Of a DNA stretch of 64,000 nucleotides, positions 54,347 through 63,947 are shown piece by piece. The translations under genes were made by a program, and so were the position numbers. Source of the DNA: Enterobacter quasihormaechei (GTDB taxonomy: Bacteria; Pseudomonadota; Gammaproteobacteria; Enterobacterales; Enterobacteriaceae); the NCBI RefSeq assembly GCF_004331385.1, contig NZ_SJON01000020.1, positions 18,657-82,656 on the forward strand, read 5' to 3'. Position 1 is the first letter of the stretch. Each line of letters begins with the position of its first letter. The notes beneath the pieces are model-generated. The model was given only the letters and a program-made list of their open reading frames with translations, did no database searches and was not told where the DNA came from.

Positions 54347-54981
54347 GATTTCGCCGCCTTGATCAGGGTGGTCTTCACCGGGAAGAAACCGGCACCGAGA
54401 TACTGCAAGGACTGGCGGATTTGCCCCTCTTCGTCCACCCAGAAGCGGTTATGCCAGGTGGCCTGGTCGGTTGTCACCTCTTCATCCAGCACGCGAACCT
54501 GCGTTTCGTCGCTGCCCACTTTTACGCTGTCCGTACCGTCCCAGCGGAAAGTGGAGCGGGCCGTGGCATAACGCACCTGTTTGTGTTCGGTCCAGCCCAT
54601 CGTGCGCGTCCAGCTTGCGCCATCGACAATCTGATTCGGCTTAATGAGCGGATCTTCAGCCAGGTTGTTCACCTCGATCAGGTTGTCGCCGCCGAGCAAC
54701 GTTTTCACGATTCGGGCATGCTGCGTGACGATGGTGGCCTGATCCTGCGTCACCCATTTCTGCTGCCCGTTTTCATCGAAAGCGAGCACCACAAACAGTT
54801 GCGGACCATCGTTTAGCTGCATGTACTGGCTGGCATACGGCATGTTCTGAAGTTCGTCATCGGTCAGATGCACGCCCGGCGTGCCGAACATGCTGTCCCA
54901 CAGTGAGTTGCCCAGCCCTTTAGTGGTAGCTGAGCACGCCTGCAACAGCAGGCAAATCAGGATGATTGCAGGTCGCTTCAC
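54343..54981 (-). CDS. yjbF: YjbF, exopolysaccharide-operon lipoprotein (GfcB-like)
   Basis: 212 aa outer membrane lipoprotein. The lipobox LLLQACSA puts the lipidated cysteine at about residue 16. The GTG start at 54981 gives the E. coli length and a normal lipoprotein signal; an upstream ATG at 55011 would add ten residues (MVISPLRRRV). The mature part is rich in beta-structure and similar to E. coli YjbF. Confidence 0.92.
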   Translation of the reverse strand: MKRPAIILICLLLQACSATTKGLGNSLWDSMFGTPGVHLTDDELQNMPYASQYMQLNDGPQLFVVLAFDENGQQKWVTQDQATIVTQHARIVKTLLGGDNLIEVNNLAEDPLIKPNQIVDGASWTRTMGWTEHKQVRYATARSTFRWDGTDSVKVGSDETQVRVLDEEVTTDQATWHNRFWVDEEGQIRQSLQYLGAGFFPVKTTLIKAAKS

Positions 54982-55044
54982 GACTCTTCTCCGAAGGGGC
55001 GAAATAACCACACCGAAGTGTGGTTATGATTAAAACACCCGGTA

Positions 55045-55287
55045 TTACTGGGTGCTGGTCGTCGTAGTGGTCGTGGTTCCGGTATTGGAGCCATCACCGC
55101 CACCGGTTGCCGCCAGCGCGACACCCACGGCTGAACTTACGGCGCTGGTGCTGGCTGCGGTAGAACTTCCCGCAGACGCAGACGTCGCTGCCGACCCTGC
55201 TGCTTCCCCGACCTGGACCGGAGCTGCATAGACAGACGTCGCCGCAAGTGCAGATATGGCAAAAATGCCATACAGTACTTTCTTCAT
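55045..55287 (-). CDS. yjbE: YjbE, small secreted protein of the exopolysaccharide operon
   Basis: 80 aa. The signal peptide ends near SVYAAP; the mature part is almost wholly Ala/Ser/Thr/Gly with a TTTTTTSTQ end, as in E. coli YjbE and GfcA. It is first in yjbEFGH, and 63 bases separate its stop from the yjbF start. Confidence 0.92.
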   Translation of the reverse strand: MKKVLYGIFAISALAATSVYAAPVQVGEAAGSAATSASAGSSTAASTSAVSSAVGVALAATGGGDGSNTGTTTTTTTSTQ

Positions 55288-55652
55288 AACAATTTCCCTT
55301 CAATGAATGAATGGAGATTTGCCCGAAAGAAATTCAGGCGGATTCGAGTATACACAACTAAAGCTGAGGGTTTACCGTACGGGGAAATAGGGAAAGGGTT
55401 TTCGGACTAATGGATAAAAATGAAACGAAAGAAGAACAAATAAAATATATAACCAATATAAATCAGCTAGTTATAATATAAACACGCTAAAGTATTTCTG
55501 CGTATTTTCTTAAAATAAACCGCAGCAATTAACGGGTTGGACGCGTTTTTCGGATTAAACTCAGACCCGAAATTTGAGTTAACTAACAGACATCAGGAAT
55601 TATCCGATAAAAAAATGCCGGCATATCGCCGGCATTTTTCATGACATATTTA
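55288..55652. promoter_or_regulatory. yjbE upstream region and pgi 3' end
   Basis: 365 bases, AT-rich in the middle. A minus-strand TAAGAAAATACGCA (55499-55512) loosely resembles an Rcs box (TAAGAAT-type half-site), which would fit Rcs control of yjbEFGH. Nothing else gene-like is seen. The pgi terminator lies at 55615-55635. Confidence 0.45.
55615..55635 (-). terminator. Intrinsic terminator of pgi
   Basis: ATGCCGGC-atatc-GCCGGCAT; the minus strand then runs into TTTTT. It is 18 bases after the pgi stop. Confidence 0.9.
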
Positions 55653-57302
<1,650 letters not shown>

Positions 57303-57563
57303 AGCAATACTCTTCTGATTTGAGAATTGTGACTGCGGTCGATTGTAGCGCCTGCAAATAAAAATTGTGATGGTTTTTATGCCATTGCCCTGGTCTGCAT
57401 CAAACGCAGGTGAAAAGACCCGAAAAGTATAGCTGCTGTCGCGCCCTTCCGGCGTGGCGAAATGTCGGTCAAAAGGGGGTAAAAAGGAGCATAAAATATG
57501 GGCCTGTTATAAGTCCTGTTTCTGAGGGGTACCCCCCCATGAAAAATCCGCATAATCCCAGCA

Positions 57564-57592
57564 TTGACAGGACCTCCCCCGCATTTTATTTA
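57564..57592 (+). promoter_or_regulatory. Predicted lysC promoter
   Basis: TTGACA (57564-57569), 17-base spacer, TATTTA (57587-57592) is a near-consensus sigma-70 promoter. Transcription would begin near 57599, leaving a leader of only about 78 bases before lysC. The remaining bases 57303-57563 contain a GGGGTACCCC palindrome but no gene or riboswitch core that I can see. Confidence 0.7.
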
Positions 57593-57630
57593 TAGGGCCG
57601 TATTTTGCGCCTGCACCTGTCCTCGCTTCA

Positions 57631-57671
57631 CTCTTGTGCCAAGGTCGCTCTATTCATTCCCTGACACGAGG
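57631..57671 (+). promoter_or_regulatory. RBS-sequestering hairpin in the lysC leader
   Basis: CTTGTG (57633-57638) can pair with CACGAG (57665-57670), which contains the lysC ribosome binding site, with an inner AGG/CCT pairing. The same CTTGTGCC...CCTGACACGAGG stretch ends the E. coli lysC leader, where it forms the translational switch of the lysine riboswitch. Here it has no recognisable aptamer in front. Confidence 0.65.
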
Positions 57672-57676
57672 TTGTT

Positions 57677-59026
57677 ATGACGAGTTTTGTGGTCGCCAAG
57701 TTTGGCGGCACCAGTGTGGCAGACTACGCTGCCATGAACCGCAGCGCCGATGTGGTGCTGGCCGATCCGAATACCCGCCTGGTGGTGCTGTCTGCCTCAG
57801 CCGGCGTGACGAACCTGCTGGTTTCGCTGTCTGAAGGACTGGAGGCGACCGAGCGTTTCGTGAAGCTGGATGCGCTACGCAAAATTCAGTTCGACATCCT
57901 TGAGCGTCTGCAAAACCCGAACGTCATTCGTGAGGAAGTGGAACGCCTGCTGGAAAATATCACCACCCTGGCAGAAGCCGCGTCGCTGGCCACCTCAACC
58001 GCGCTGACCGACGAGCTGGTCAGCCACGGCGAGCTGATGTCCACCCTGCTGTTCGTTGAGATCATGCGCGAGCGCAATATTCAGGCGCAGTGGTTTGACG
58101 TGCGCAAAGTTATGCGCACCAGCGACCGCTTTGGCCGCGCCGAGCCGGACGTGGAAGCGCTGGCCGAGCTGACCAGCCAGCAGCTTGCCCCGCGCCTTGA
58201 TGAAGGCATTGTGATCACCCAGGGCTTTATCGGTAGCGAAGCCAAAGGACGCACCACCACGCTGGGCCGCGGCGGCAGCGACTACACCGCCGCCCTGCTG
58301 GGCGAAGCCCTGCACGCGACCCGCGTGGATATCTGGACGGACGTGCCGGGTATTTACACTACCGACCCGCGCGTGGTGTCTGCGGCAAAACGTATTGACG
58401 TGATCGCCTTTGAAGAAGCGGCGGAAATGGCCACCTTCGGCGCGAAAGTGCTGCATCCGGCCACGCTGCTGCCTGCCGTGCGCAGCGACATTCCGGTTTT
58501 CGTTGGTTCCAGTAAAGATCCAAAGGCGGGCGGGACGCTGGTCTGCAAGAAAACCGAGAACCCACCGCTGTTCCGCGCGCTGGCCCTGCGCCGCAAGCAG
58601 ACGCTGGTTACCCTGCACAGCCATAATATGCTGCACTCCCGCGGCTTCCTGGCAGAAGTGTTTGGTATCCTGGCGCGCCATAATATCTCCGTGGATCTGA
58701 TCACCACCTCGGAAGTGAGCATCGCGCTGACGCTCGACACCACCGGCTCCACCTCTACCGGCGATACCCTGCTGACGCAGTCGCTGCTGATTGAGCTGTC
58801 CGAACTGTGCCGCGTGGAAGTGGAAGAAGATCTGGCGCTGGTTGCCATCATCGGTAACAAGCTGTCGCGCGCCTGCGGCGTGGGCAAAGAGGTCTTCGGC
58901 GTGCTCGACCCGTTCAGCATCCGCATGATTTGCTACGGCGCCTCCAGCTATAACCTCTGCTTCCTGGTGCCTGCCGATCAGGCCGAGCAGGTCGTGCAGA
59001 AACTTCATCAGAATTTGTTTGAATAA
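57677..59026 (+). CDS. lysC: Lysine-sensitive aspartokinase III
   Basis: 449 aa. Phosphorylates aspartate, first step to lysine, threonine, methionine and diaminopimelate. The kinase domain opens with VAKFGGTSVAD and holds TLGRGGSDYTAALLG. Two C-terminal ACT domains (from about 300) bind lysine for feedback inhibition. The reading frame is intact despite a second, broken copy of its 3' end at 60155-60345. Confidence 0.97.
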   Translation: MTSFVVAKFGGTSVADYAAMNRSADVVLADPNTRLVVLSASAGVTNLLVSLSEGLEATERFVKLDALRKIQFDILERLQNPNVIREEVERLLENITTLAEAASLATSTALTDELVSHGELMSTLLFVEIMRERNIQAQWFDVRKVMRTSDRFGRAEPDVEALAELTSQQLAPRLDEGIVITQGFIGSEAKGRTTTLGRGGSDYTAALLGEALHATRVDIWTDVPGIYTTDPRVVSAAKRIDVIAFEEAAEMATFGAKVLHPATLLPAVRSDIPVFVGSSKDPKAGGTLVCKKTENPPLFRALALRRKQTLVTLHSHNMLHSRGFLAEVFGILARHNISVDLITTSEVSIALTLDTTGSTSTGDTLLTQSLLIELSELCRVEVEEDLALVAIIGNKLSRACGVGKEVFGVLDPFSIRMICYGASSYNLCFLVPADQAEQVVQKLHQNLFE

Positions 59027-59050
59027 GCATTGCAGAGTTAACTAACATAA

Positions 59051-59078
59051 AAAAAGCCCATCCTTTGATGGGCTTTCT
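59051..59078. terminator. Bidirectional terminator between lysC and the glycosyltransferase-like gene
   Basis: AAAGCCCATC-cttt-GATGGGCTTT with A-rich and T-rich flanks serves lysC on the plus strand and the convergent gene on the minus strand. Confidence 0.88.
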
Positions 59079-59081
59079 TCA

Positions 59082-60008
59082 TTATGGGATGGCGCTTTTC
59101 TTTTCCTCATCACTAAGATACCTAACTTTCCTGGTATAATCCTGCCCCTTAAAAAGAAGCTCAGCGTCCGGAGACTTAAGATATTTCTCCCATTCAGAAA
59201 GTGGAAAACCTCCATGAGCACCAATGACATCTTTGGGTATTGCAGAAAGGGTTCCGCCTATTTTTTTTGATACAGGCCAGTTAGTCCAGTCTCCAAGATT
59301 TATTGTGATAAAATCAAGAAAATCCAGAGCGACAGCCAAAGGCGGCTGATCTGTTGGTGGCTGGTCATCTGGAATATTTCCCCATGTGTCATTAAATAGA
59401 TTCAACCATAGAGGGCACAGCCTCTGCCATGTAAAGTAAGTTGCAGCTAAAAAAGCACTGTTTACATGGTCTTCCAACAGAGGCCGAATTGTCGATGCAT
59501 AATATGCAGGTACGGTGCTATAACCTCGTTTTTCGAACTTCGCACCCATGCGTCCTTTTCGGAAGCAAGAGTAGAGACGCTCTCCTTTTACCAAATATGC
59601 AGGATCCTGCAACAAGTTAAGATCCGAATCGATCATCAAAACGCCTGTTGATTTCGGGTTGGCTTGTAAAGGGGCTTGTATCTTAAGCATCCTGCTTTTA
59701 TAAATTTGCGCGTATTTATGCTCTGGATTTGGAATTTGAATATCCAGAGTGACAATGCGAACTTTGGGTGGCAAAACTCCGAAGCGAGCCACGGACTGGT
59801 CTGAGACGATGACGATTTCTTCTACGCTCGTAGCATTTATTGATGCAAACCTGGCACTAAGTAAAGCCTCGTCAACGAAATCTTCACCAACCGTAGGGAT
59901 TACAATACTGCTTACTTTACTACCTCCTGTTACAGAATCAGTTTCGTAAGCGATATTATGGCGAGCATTGATTCGGCGGTAGTCCCGCGTGAACTTTTTA
60001 AAAAACAT
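59082..60008 (-). CDS. Putative GT-A-type glycosyltransferase, islet gene
   Basis: 308 aa from the ATG at 60008, which has TGGAG 6 bases upstream; an ATG at 60020 without a ribosome binding site would add four residues. The N-terminal part (IVIPTVGEDFVDEALLSARF, VEEIVIVSDQS) looks like the nucleotide-sugar-binding half of a GT-A fold. VLMIDSDLN gives a DSD metal motif at about residues 127-129, and a late GAHGGFPLSEWEKYL may complete the active site. No signal peptide is seen. Base composition is more AT-rich than the neighbours. It sits alone between lysC and a broken lysC duplicate, suggesting recent acquisition. No donor, acceptor or exact family could be assigned. Confidence 0.55.
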   Translation of the reverse strand: MFFKKFTRDYRRINARHNIAYETDSVTGGSKVSSIVIPTVGEDFVDEALLSARFASINATSVEEIVIVSDQSVARFGVLPPKVRIVTLDIQIPNPEHKYAQIYKSRMLKIQAPLQANPKSTGVLMIDSDLNLLQDPAYLVKGERLYSCFRKGRMGAKFEKRGYSTVPAYYASTIRPLLEDHVNSAFLAATYFTWQRLCPLWLNLFNDTWGNIPDDQPPTDQPPLAVALDFLDFITINLGDWTNWPVSKKIGGTLSAIPKDVIGAHGGFPLSEWEKYLKSPDAELLFKGQDYTRKVRYLSDEEKKSAIP

Positions 60009-60154
60009 CACATTCTCCATTTATATTTAGCGCTTATGTTGAGCAACTTCTGAAGCACTTTCGCCAGTCCGTTTATGCTTAATGCGAATTTGTTAACTAA
60101 ATCCCGCCAACAGCCATCTCAAAAGTCTGTTGCAAGTCTTATTTTGTCGCCCTG

Positions 60155-60345
60155 TACCGGTTCTATTTCGACCGGCGATACGCTGTTGATGCAGTCTCTG
60201 CTGATTGAGCTGTCTGGTCTGGCCTGGCCTCCATTCACCATGCACTTAATTTGCGATGGCGCGTTCAACCATAACTTCTGGTTTCTGGAACAAACTAGCA
60301 GGAGGAGCGAATCGTTCTGGAACTTCATCAGAATTTTTTGAGTAA
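60155..60345 (+). pseudogene. Degenerate partial duplicate of the lysC 3' end
   Basis: Two blocks align with lysC. 60155-60220 matches about 58743-58810 (GGCGATACgCTGtTGAtGCAG; 49 of the first 58 bases by hand count), and about 60228-60345 matches about 58908-59026, including CTTCATCAGAATTT at the stop. Roughly 100 bases of lysC between the blocks are missing, and the frame is broken near the end. It encodes a damaged piece of the second ACT domain (TGDTLLMQSLLIELS) and is surely non-functional. It marks the right-hand side of the islet. Confidence 0.85.
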
Positions 60346-60672
60346 TGACTGCACGCCCTGTCTCTTATATCTGGCTTATAATTAGCTCAAACAATATTTT
60401 TGAAACTTATTTTTCTGGTGTAAATACATACTTATAAAGAGGGCATGAGCCAGTTATATCAGTAAGTTAAAGGATAAAATACCGGTTCGGGCTGAGGCAA
60501 TAGATAAGTATTTTAAGCACCATTACTCGCTTTATAATACTGTTCCGTAAAGGTCTGTTGAAATAGTAAAATTTAGAATACCGCCAACTTTCCAGAAGAA
60601 ACACGTATTGTGAATACTTCCACAGGTTTATATTTAAAAACCACCCTAACAAGATTCCTACCTATTAATAAA

Positions 60673-60709
60673 GTTAGTTTTACTTAATATTATTTTTATT
60701 AAAACTAAC
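60673..60709. repeat. AT-rich inverted repeat in the lysC-rluF islet
   Basis: GTTAGTTTTA (60673-60682) and TAAAACTAAC (60700-60709) are perfect inverted repeats around a 17-base A/T loop. It could be a terminator stem, a protein site or the end of a former element. Confidence 0.6.
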
Positions 60710-60829
60710 CAACAACGCGATAAATTAATTATGAGGTGAATAAATGTGAAACCACACATTGCATGCAAAAATATATTTATTATCAATACGCCTGGGTAAC
60801 ATAAACTACCCAAGCGTATAATAAGAGGT

Positions 60830-61702
60830 TTAGCGCCCTTTCTTTTTGCGCCCCGGCTGGGTAAAGCGTTTTCCGTTACCCGGCTTGCCTCGCCCTTTCT
60901 CTTCCGCCTGCGGTGCCTTAACCACCGGACGCTTAATCGCCTGCGTTTTCGGTTTGGCTTTGGCTTTCGGCTTCGCTTCGGACGAGGAGTTTTCGATAAG
61001 CTTGAACAGCTCGATCAGCTCGTCGTCCGTCAGGTCGCGCCACTCGCCCAGCGGGATCCCGGACAGGCTGACGTTCATGATGCGCGTGCGTTCCAGCTTC
61101 GTCACTTCATAACCAAAATACTCGCACATGCGGCGGATCTGGCGGTTTAAGCCCTGCACCAGGGTAATACGGAAGGCAAACGGCGCTTCTTTTTTGACCT
61201 TGCACTTCTTCGTCACGGTGCCCAGAATCGGTACACCTGCGCCCATCCCGCGAATGAACTCGTCCGTCACCGGCTTGTTCACCGTCACGATGTACTCTTT
61301 CTCGTGGTCGTTACCGGCACGCAGAATTTTGTTCACCAGGTCGCCGTGGTTGGTAAGGAAAATCAACCCCTGAGAGTCTTTATCCAGGCGACCAATCGGG
61401 AAGATACGGCTGCTGTGGTTAACGAAATCAACGATGTTGTCCCGCTCGCCATCTTCTGTGGTGCTGACAATCCCAACCGGTTTGTTCAACGCGATAAACA
61501 CCAGGTCTTCGGCATCACGCGGTTCGATGACCTGACCATTCACTTTAACCACATCGCCAGGCACCACCTGATCGCCGATGGTGGCGCGTTTGCCGTTGAG
61601 AAACACGTTACCCTGTTCAATGTAACGGTCAGCCTCGCGACGTGAGCAGATCCCGCTCTCGCTAATGTATTTGTTTAATCGGGTTGATTGAGTTGGCAGC
61701 AT
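60830..61702 (-). CDS. rluF: 23S rRNA pseudouridine(2604) synthase RluF
   Basis: 290 aa. An N-terminal S4 RNA-binding domain (about 7-65) precedes the RsuA-family catalytic domain with Asp107 in [14 protein letters not shown] Lys/Pro/Gly-rich basic tail (from about 245) is typical of RluF. It modifies U2604 of 23S rRNA (and tRNA-Tyr U35 in E. coli). Confidence 0.96.
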   Translation of the reverse strand: MLPTQSTRLNKYISESGICSRREADRYIEQGNVFLNGKRATIGDQVVPGDVVKVNGQVIEPRDAEDLVFIALNKPVGIVSTTEDGERDNIVDFVNHSSRIFPIGRLDKDSQGLIFLTNHGDLVNKILRAGNDHEKEYIVTVNKPVTDEFIRGMGAGVPILGTVTKKCKVKKEAPFAFRITLVQGLNRQIRRMCEYFGYEVTKLERTRIMNVSLSGIPLGEWRDLTDDELIELFKLIENSSSEAKPKAKAKPKTQAIKRPVVKAPQAEEKGRGKPGNGKRFTQPGRKKKGR

Positions 61703-61756
61703 AGTTTCTCCTGTGAAGGGCGAAATATACCTTACCTTGCGGCTGACAAAAAAGTG

Positions 61757-61870
61757 TTAGTAGCCGTTGATCAAAAAATCGAGTGCATCCCGCAGTGAAG
61801 CCTGGTTTTGCGTAAGATCGGCAACACGTTCGCCTAACTCTTTTGGCAATATGCGTGCCTATTGATCCAT
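61757..61870 (-). pseudogene. ccdB toxin remnant
   Basis: From an ATG that overlaps the ccdA stop (ATGA), the frame reads Met-Asp-Gln-amber and then, in the same frame, about 33 residues that match the CcdB C-terminus (ERVADLTQNQASLRDALDF, ending INGY). Most of the toxin (about 65 residues) is deleted, so gyrase poisoning is not expected. Confidence 0.78.
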
Positions 61871-62106
61871 CAGAACGACCTCTGAAAGTTACTAAAGGAG
61901 CCGTTGTCATCAACCCACTGGTTAATGGCCTCAATAGAAGTTTTATTTTCTGTTAACCACTCTGCGTGCTGATGCGCACGAAACTGCTCCTGCTGTGCAG
62001 CCGTGAGCACGGCAGAGAGATTAAGTTTAAGCCGTCGCGCCTCTTTCAGGATTTCTGGTGCTAACGACACATTGACTGATTTTTTGATGCCATAAATAGT
62101 GCGCAT
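61870..62106 (-). CDS. ccdA: CcdA-family antitoxin, now without intact toxin
   Basis: 78 aa. The N-terminal ribbon-helix-helix DNA-binding part (KKSVNVSLAPEILKEARRL) is followed by the CcdB-binding tail (WLTENKTSIEAINQWVDDNGSFS), both typical of CcdA. ATG at 62106 is the most likely start; further in-frame ATGs occur upstream. It lies where E. coli has pepE, between rluF and yjbB. With ccdB broken, it is an orphan that may still repress its own promoter or neutralise related toxins. Confidence 0.82.
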   Translation of the reverse strand: MRTIYGIKKSVNVSLAPEILKEARRLKLNLSAVLTAAQQEQFRAHQHAEWLTENKTSIEAINQWVDDNGSFSNFQRSF

Positions 62107-62221
62107 GAGAACCCCCATCGGAATGCGCATGAATTGGCGAAGTGTAGTGTAATAAACGAGCATTTTCTATTCCCTTAAAAAGGTAAGGTCTGAAGAGTAA
62201 AATGCTCTTTATAGAGTGTCA

Positions 62222-62248
62222 CGCCTCGCAAACGGGTTTTGCGAGGCG
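62222..62248 (-). terminator. Hairpin after yjbB
   Basis: CGCCTCGCAAA-cgggt-TTTGCGAGGCG, an 11-bp stem just after the yjbB stop. There is no U tract directly after it on the minus strand, so it is only a possible terminator. Confidence 0.5.
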
Positions 62249-62258
62249 CTTTCAGAGA

Positions 62259-63890
62259 TTAATACTCATCCCGCTCGTCGTCTTCATCCGGCTGTTCCAT
62301 CACGCTATACGCCACCGCGCAGAACAGCGAGTTAAGACGCTTCATATCCCCCAGCAGCCCCAGGTGCAGGGAGCTGGTCTCGATGCTCTGAACGTTCTGC
62401 TGGTGCAGACGTTCAACGTGGGCGTGCGAGTAGCGGCGGTTGAGAATGCGGAAGCGATGCTTGTTGCGGCGCAGGCGGCGCGCGCTCGGCACGTCGCTGG
62501 AGAAGAACACCGACATCGCCAGCTTCAGGTTGCTCACCAGCTTTTCGTGCAGCGCTTCCAGCTCCTTCAGCCCTTCCACGGAGAAGGCCCGACGCGCGGC
62601 CAGGGATTTGTCCGCGATTTCGCTGCCCATACGCTCGACGATGTCCGAGGCCTGCTCCAGGTTAAGCGACATCTCAATGATTTCCGCCCAGCGGCGGGAC
62701 TCCTCTTCCGCCAGCTCGTCCTGGGGGATGCGTGCCAGATAGAGCTTGATGGCGGTGTACAGCACGTTGATATCGTCCGCCAGCCTGCGCAGCTCCTTCT
62801 CCTCGCGCGGCTCGCCGTGCATCACCTTTTTCAGCCCTTCGAGCATGGTTTCCATCGCGTCGCCCATGCGCAGCGTCTCGCGGGCGGCGTTGGCGATGGC
62901 CAGCGCGGGGGTGTCCAGCACCGAGGTATCCAGATGCTTCGGCTTGAGGCGCGCGTCCAGCTCCGGTTCATCACGTATCAGACGTTCGCAGAAGCGGGCC
63001 ATTGGGGCAGCAAACGGCACCATCGCCAGGCAGCGCACCAGGTTGTAGAAGACGTGGAAGTAGATCACCAGCTCCGCTTTCGGCAGAGAGATGTTATCCA
63101 TCAGGTTGGCCAGCGGATGCACAAACGGCAGAATGATCAGGCTGCCCACCAGCTTAAACAGTAAACTTCCCAGCGCCACGCGGCGGGCGGCAGCATTGGC
63201 GGCGCTGTTGTTGAGCATCGCCAGCAGGCCAGAACCGAGGTTGGCGCCGATCACCAGGCACAGCGCCACCGGGAAAGAGATGGCCCCCGCAGCGGTGAGC
63301 GTCGCCGTCAGCAGAACGGCTGCCAGGCTGGAGTAGCTGACGATGGCAAACACCGCGCCAATCAGCGCATCCAGCATAATATCGCCGGTTAACGAGGCGA
63401 AGATGACCTGCACGCCGTTGGCCTGGGTGATCGGCGTAACCGCCTGCACAATCAGCTCCAGCGCCAGCAGGATCAGCCCGAGGCCGATGCCGACGCGTCC
63501 GAGCTGCCCGGCACGACTTTGCTTACGGCTGAGGAAGAAAATGACGCCGATAAAAATCAGCAGCGGCGACAGCCAGGAGAGATCGAAGGTCAGGATACGC
63601 GCCATCAGCGCGGTCCCCACATCAGCGCCGAGAACGATCACCAGCGCCGGAGCGAGGGCGACCAGATCCTGCGCCACAAACGAAGTGACGAGCATGGTGG
63701 TAGCATTACTGCTTTGCACCAGCGCCGTGACGCCAATACCCGCGCAGAAGGCGAGCGGCTTCTTCTCAACGCTGCCGCTGAGAACGGTACGTAAACGTGC
63801 GCCAAACACGCGCATTACGCCGGTACGAACGATATGGGTGCCCCATACCAGCAGTGCGACTGCGGAGAGCAGGTGTAACAACGTCAACAC
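62259..63890 (-). CDS. yjbB: Na+/phosphate cotransporter-family protein YjbB
   Basis: 543 aa. The N-terminal half has two Na/Pi cotransporter repeats (QSSNATTMLVTSF near 60 and SYSSLAAVLL near 185) spanning about 9 helices. The C-terminal half (about 310-543) is a PhoU-like helical domain. E. coli YjbB promotes phosphate export when overexpressed. Length equals that of E. coli. Confidence 0.94.
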   Translation of the reverse strand: MLTLLHLLSAVALLVWGTHIVRTGVMRVFGARLRTVLSGSVEKKPLAFCAGIGVTALVQSSNATTMLVTSFVAQDLVALAPALVIVLGADVGTALMARILTFDLSWLSPLLIFIGVIFFLSRKQSRAGQLGRVGIGLGLILLALELIVQAVTPITQANGVQVIFASLTGDIMLDALIGAVFAIVSYSSLAAVLLTATLTAAGAISFPVALCLVIGANLGSGLLAMLNNSAANAAARRVALGSLLFKLVGSLIILPFVHPLANLMDNISLPKAELVIYFHVFYNLVRCLAMVPFAAPMARFCERLIRDEPELDARLKPKHLDTSVLDTPALAIANAARETLRMGDAMETMLEGLKKVMHGEPREEKELRRLADDINVLYTAIKLYLARIPQDELAEEESRRWAEIIEMSLNLEQASDIVERMGSEIADKSLAARRAFSVEGLKELEALHEKLVSNLKLAMSVFFSSDVPSARRLRRNKHRFRILNRRYSHAHVERLHQQNVQSIETSSLHLGLLGDMKRLNSLFCAVAYSVMEQPDEDDERDEY

Positions 63891-63947
63891 GGTTGGTTTT
63901 CCTCCTTATCGTTATCTGTTTTCCTGAGGTTTGTTGCGCGTTGTCTT

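Larger units (their letters stand above)
60009..60829. other. AT-rich gap between the islet gene and rluF
   Basis: 820 bases that include the lysC remnant. The rest (60346-60829) is clearly more AT-rich than the surrounding chromosome and has no credible gene; a 61-codon minus-strand frame at 60467-60652 lacks a ribosome binding site and family. A 10-bp inverted repeat is at 60673-60709 and a CCTGGGTA/TACCCAAG hairpin ends rluF near 60790-60816. Confidence 0.7.

Noticed and set aside
60467..60652. 61-codon minus-strand frame in the AT-rich gap before rluF
   Set aside because: No ribosome binding site and no recognisable family; such frames are common by chance in AT-rich DNA.
62202..63164. 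320-codon plus-strand open frame opposite yjbB
   Set aside because: It lies wholly against the conserved PhoU-like part of yjbB, and its sequence has no domain signs.
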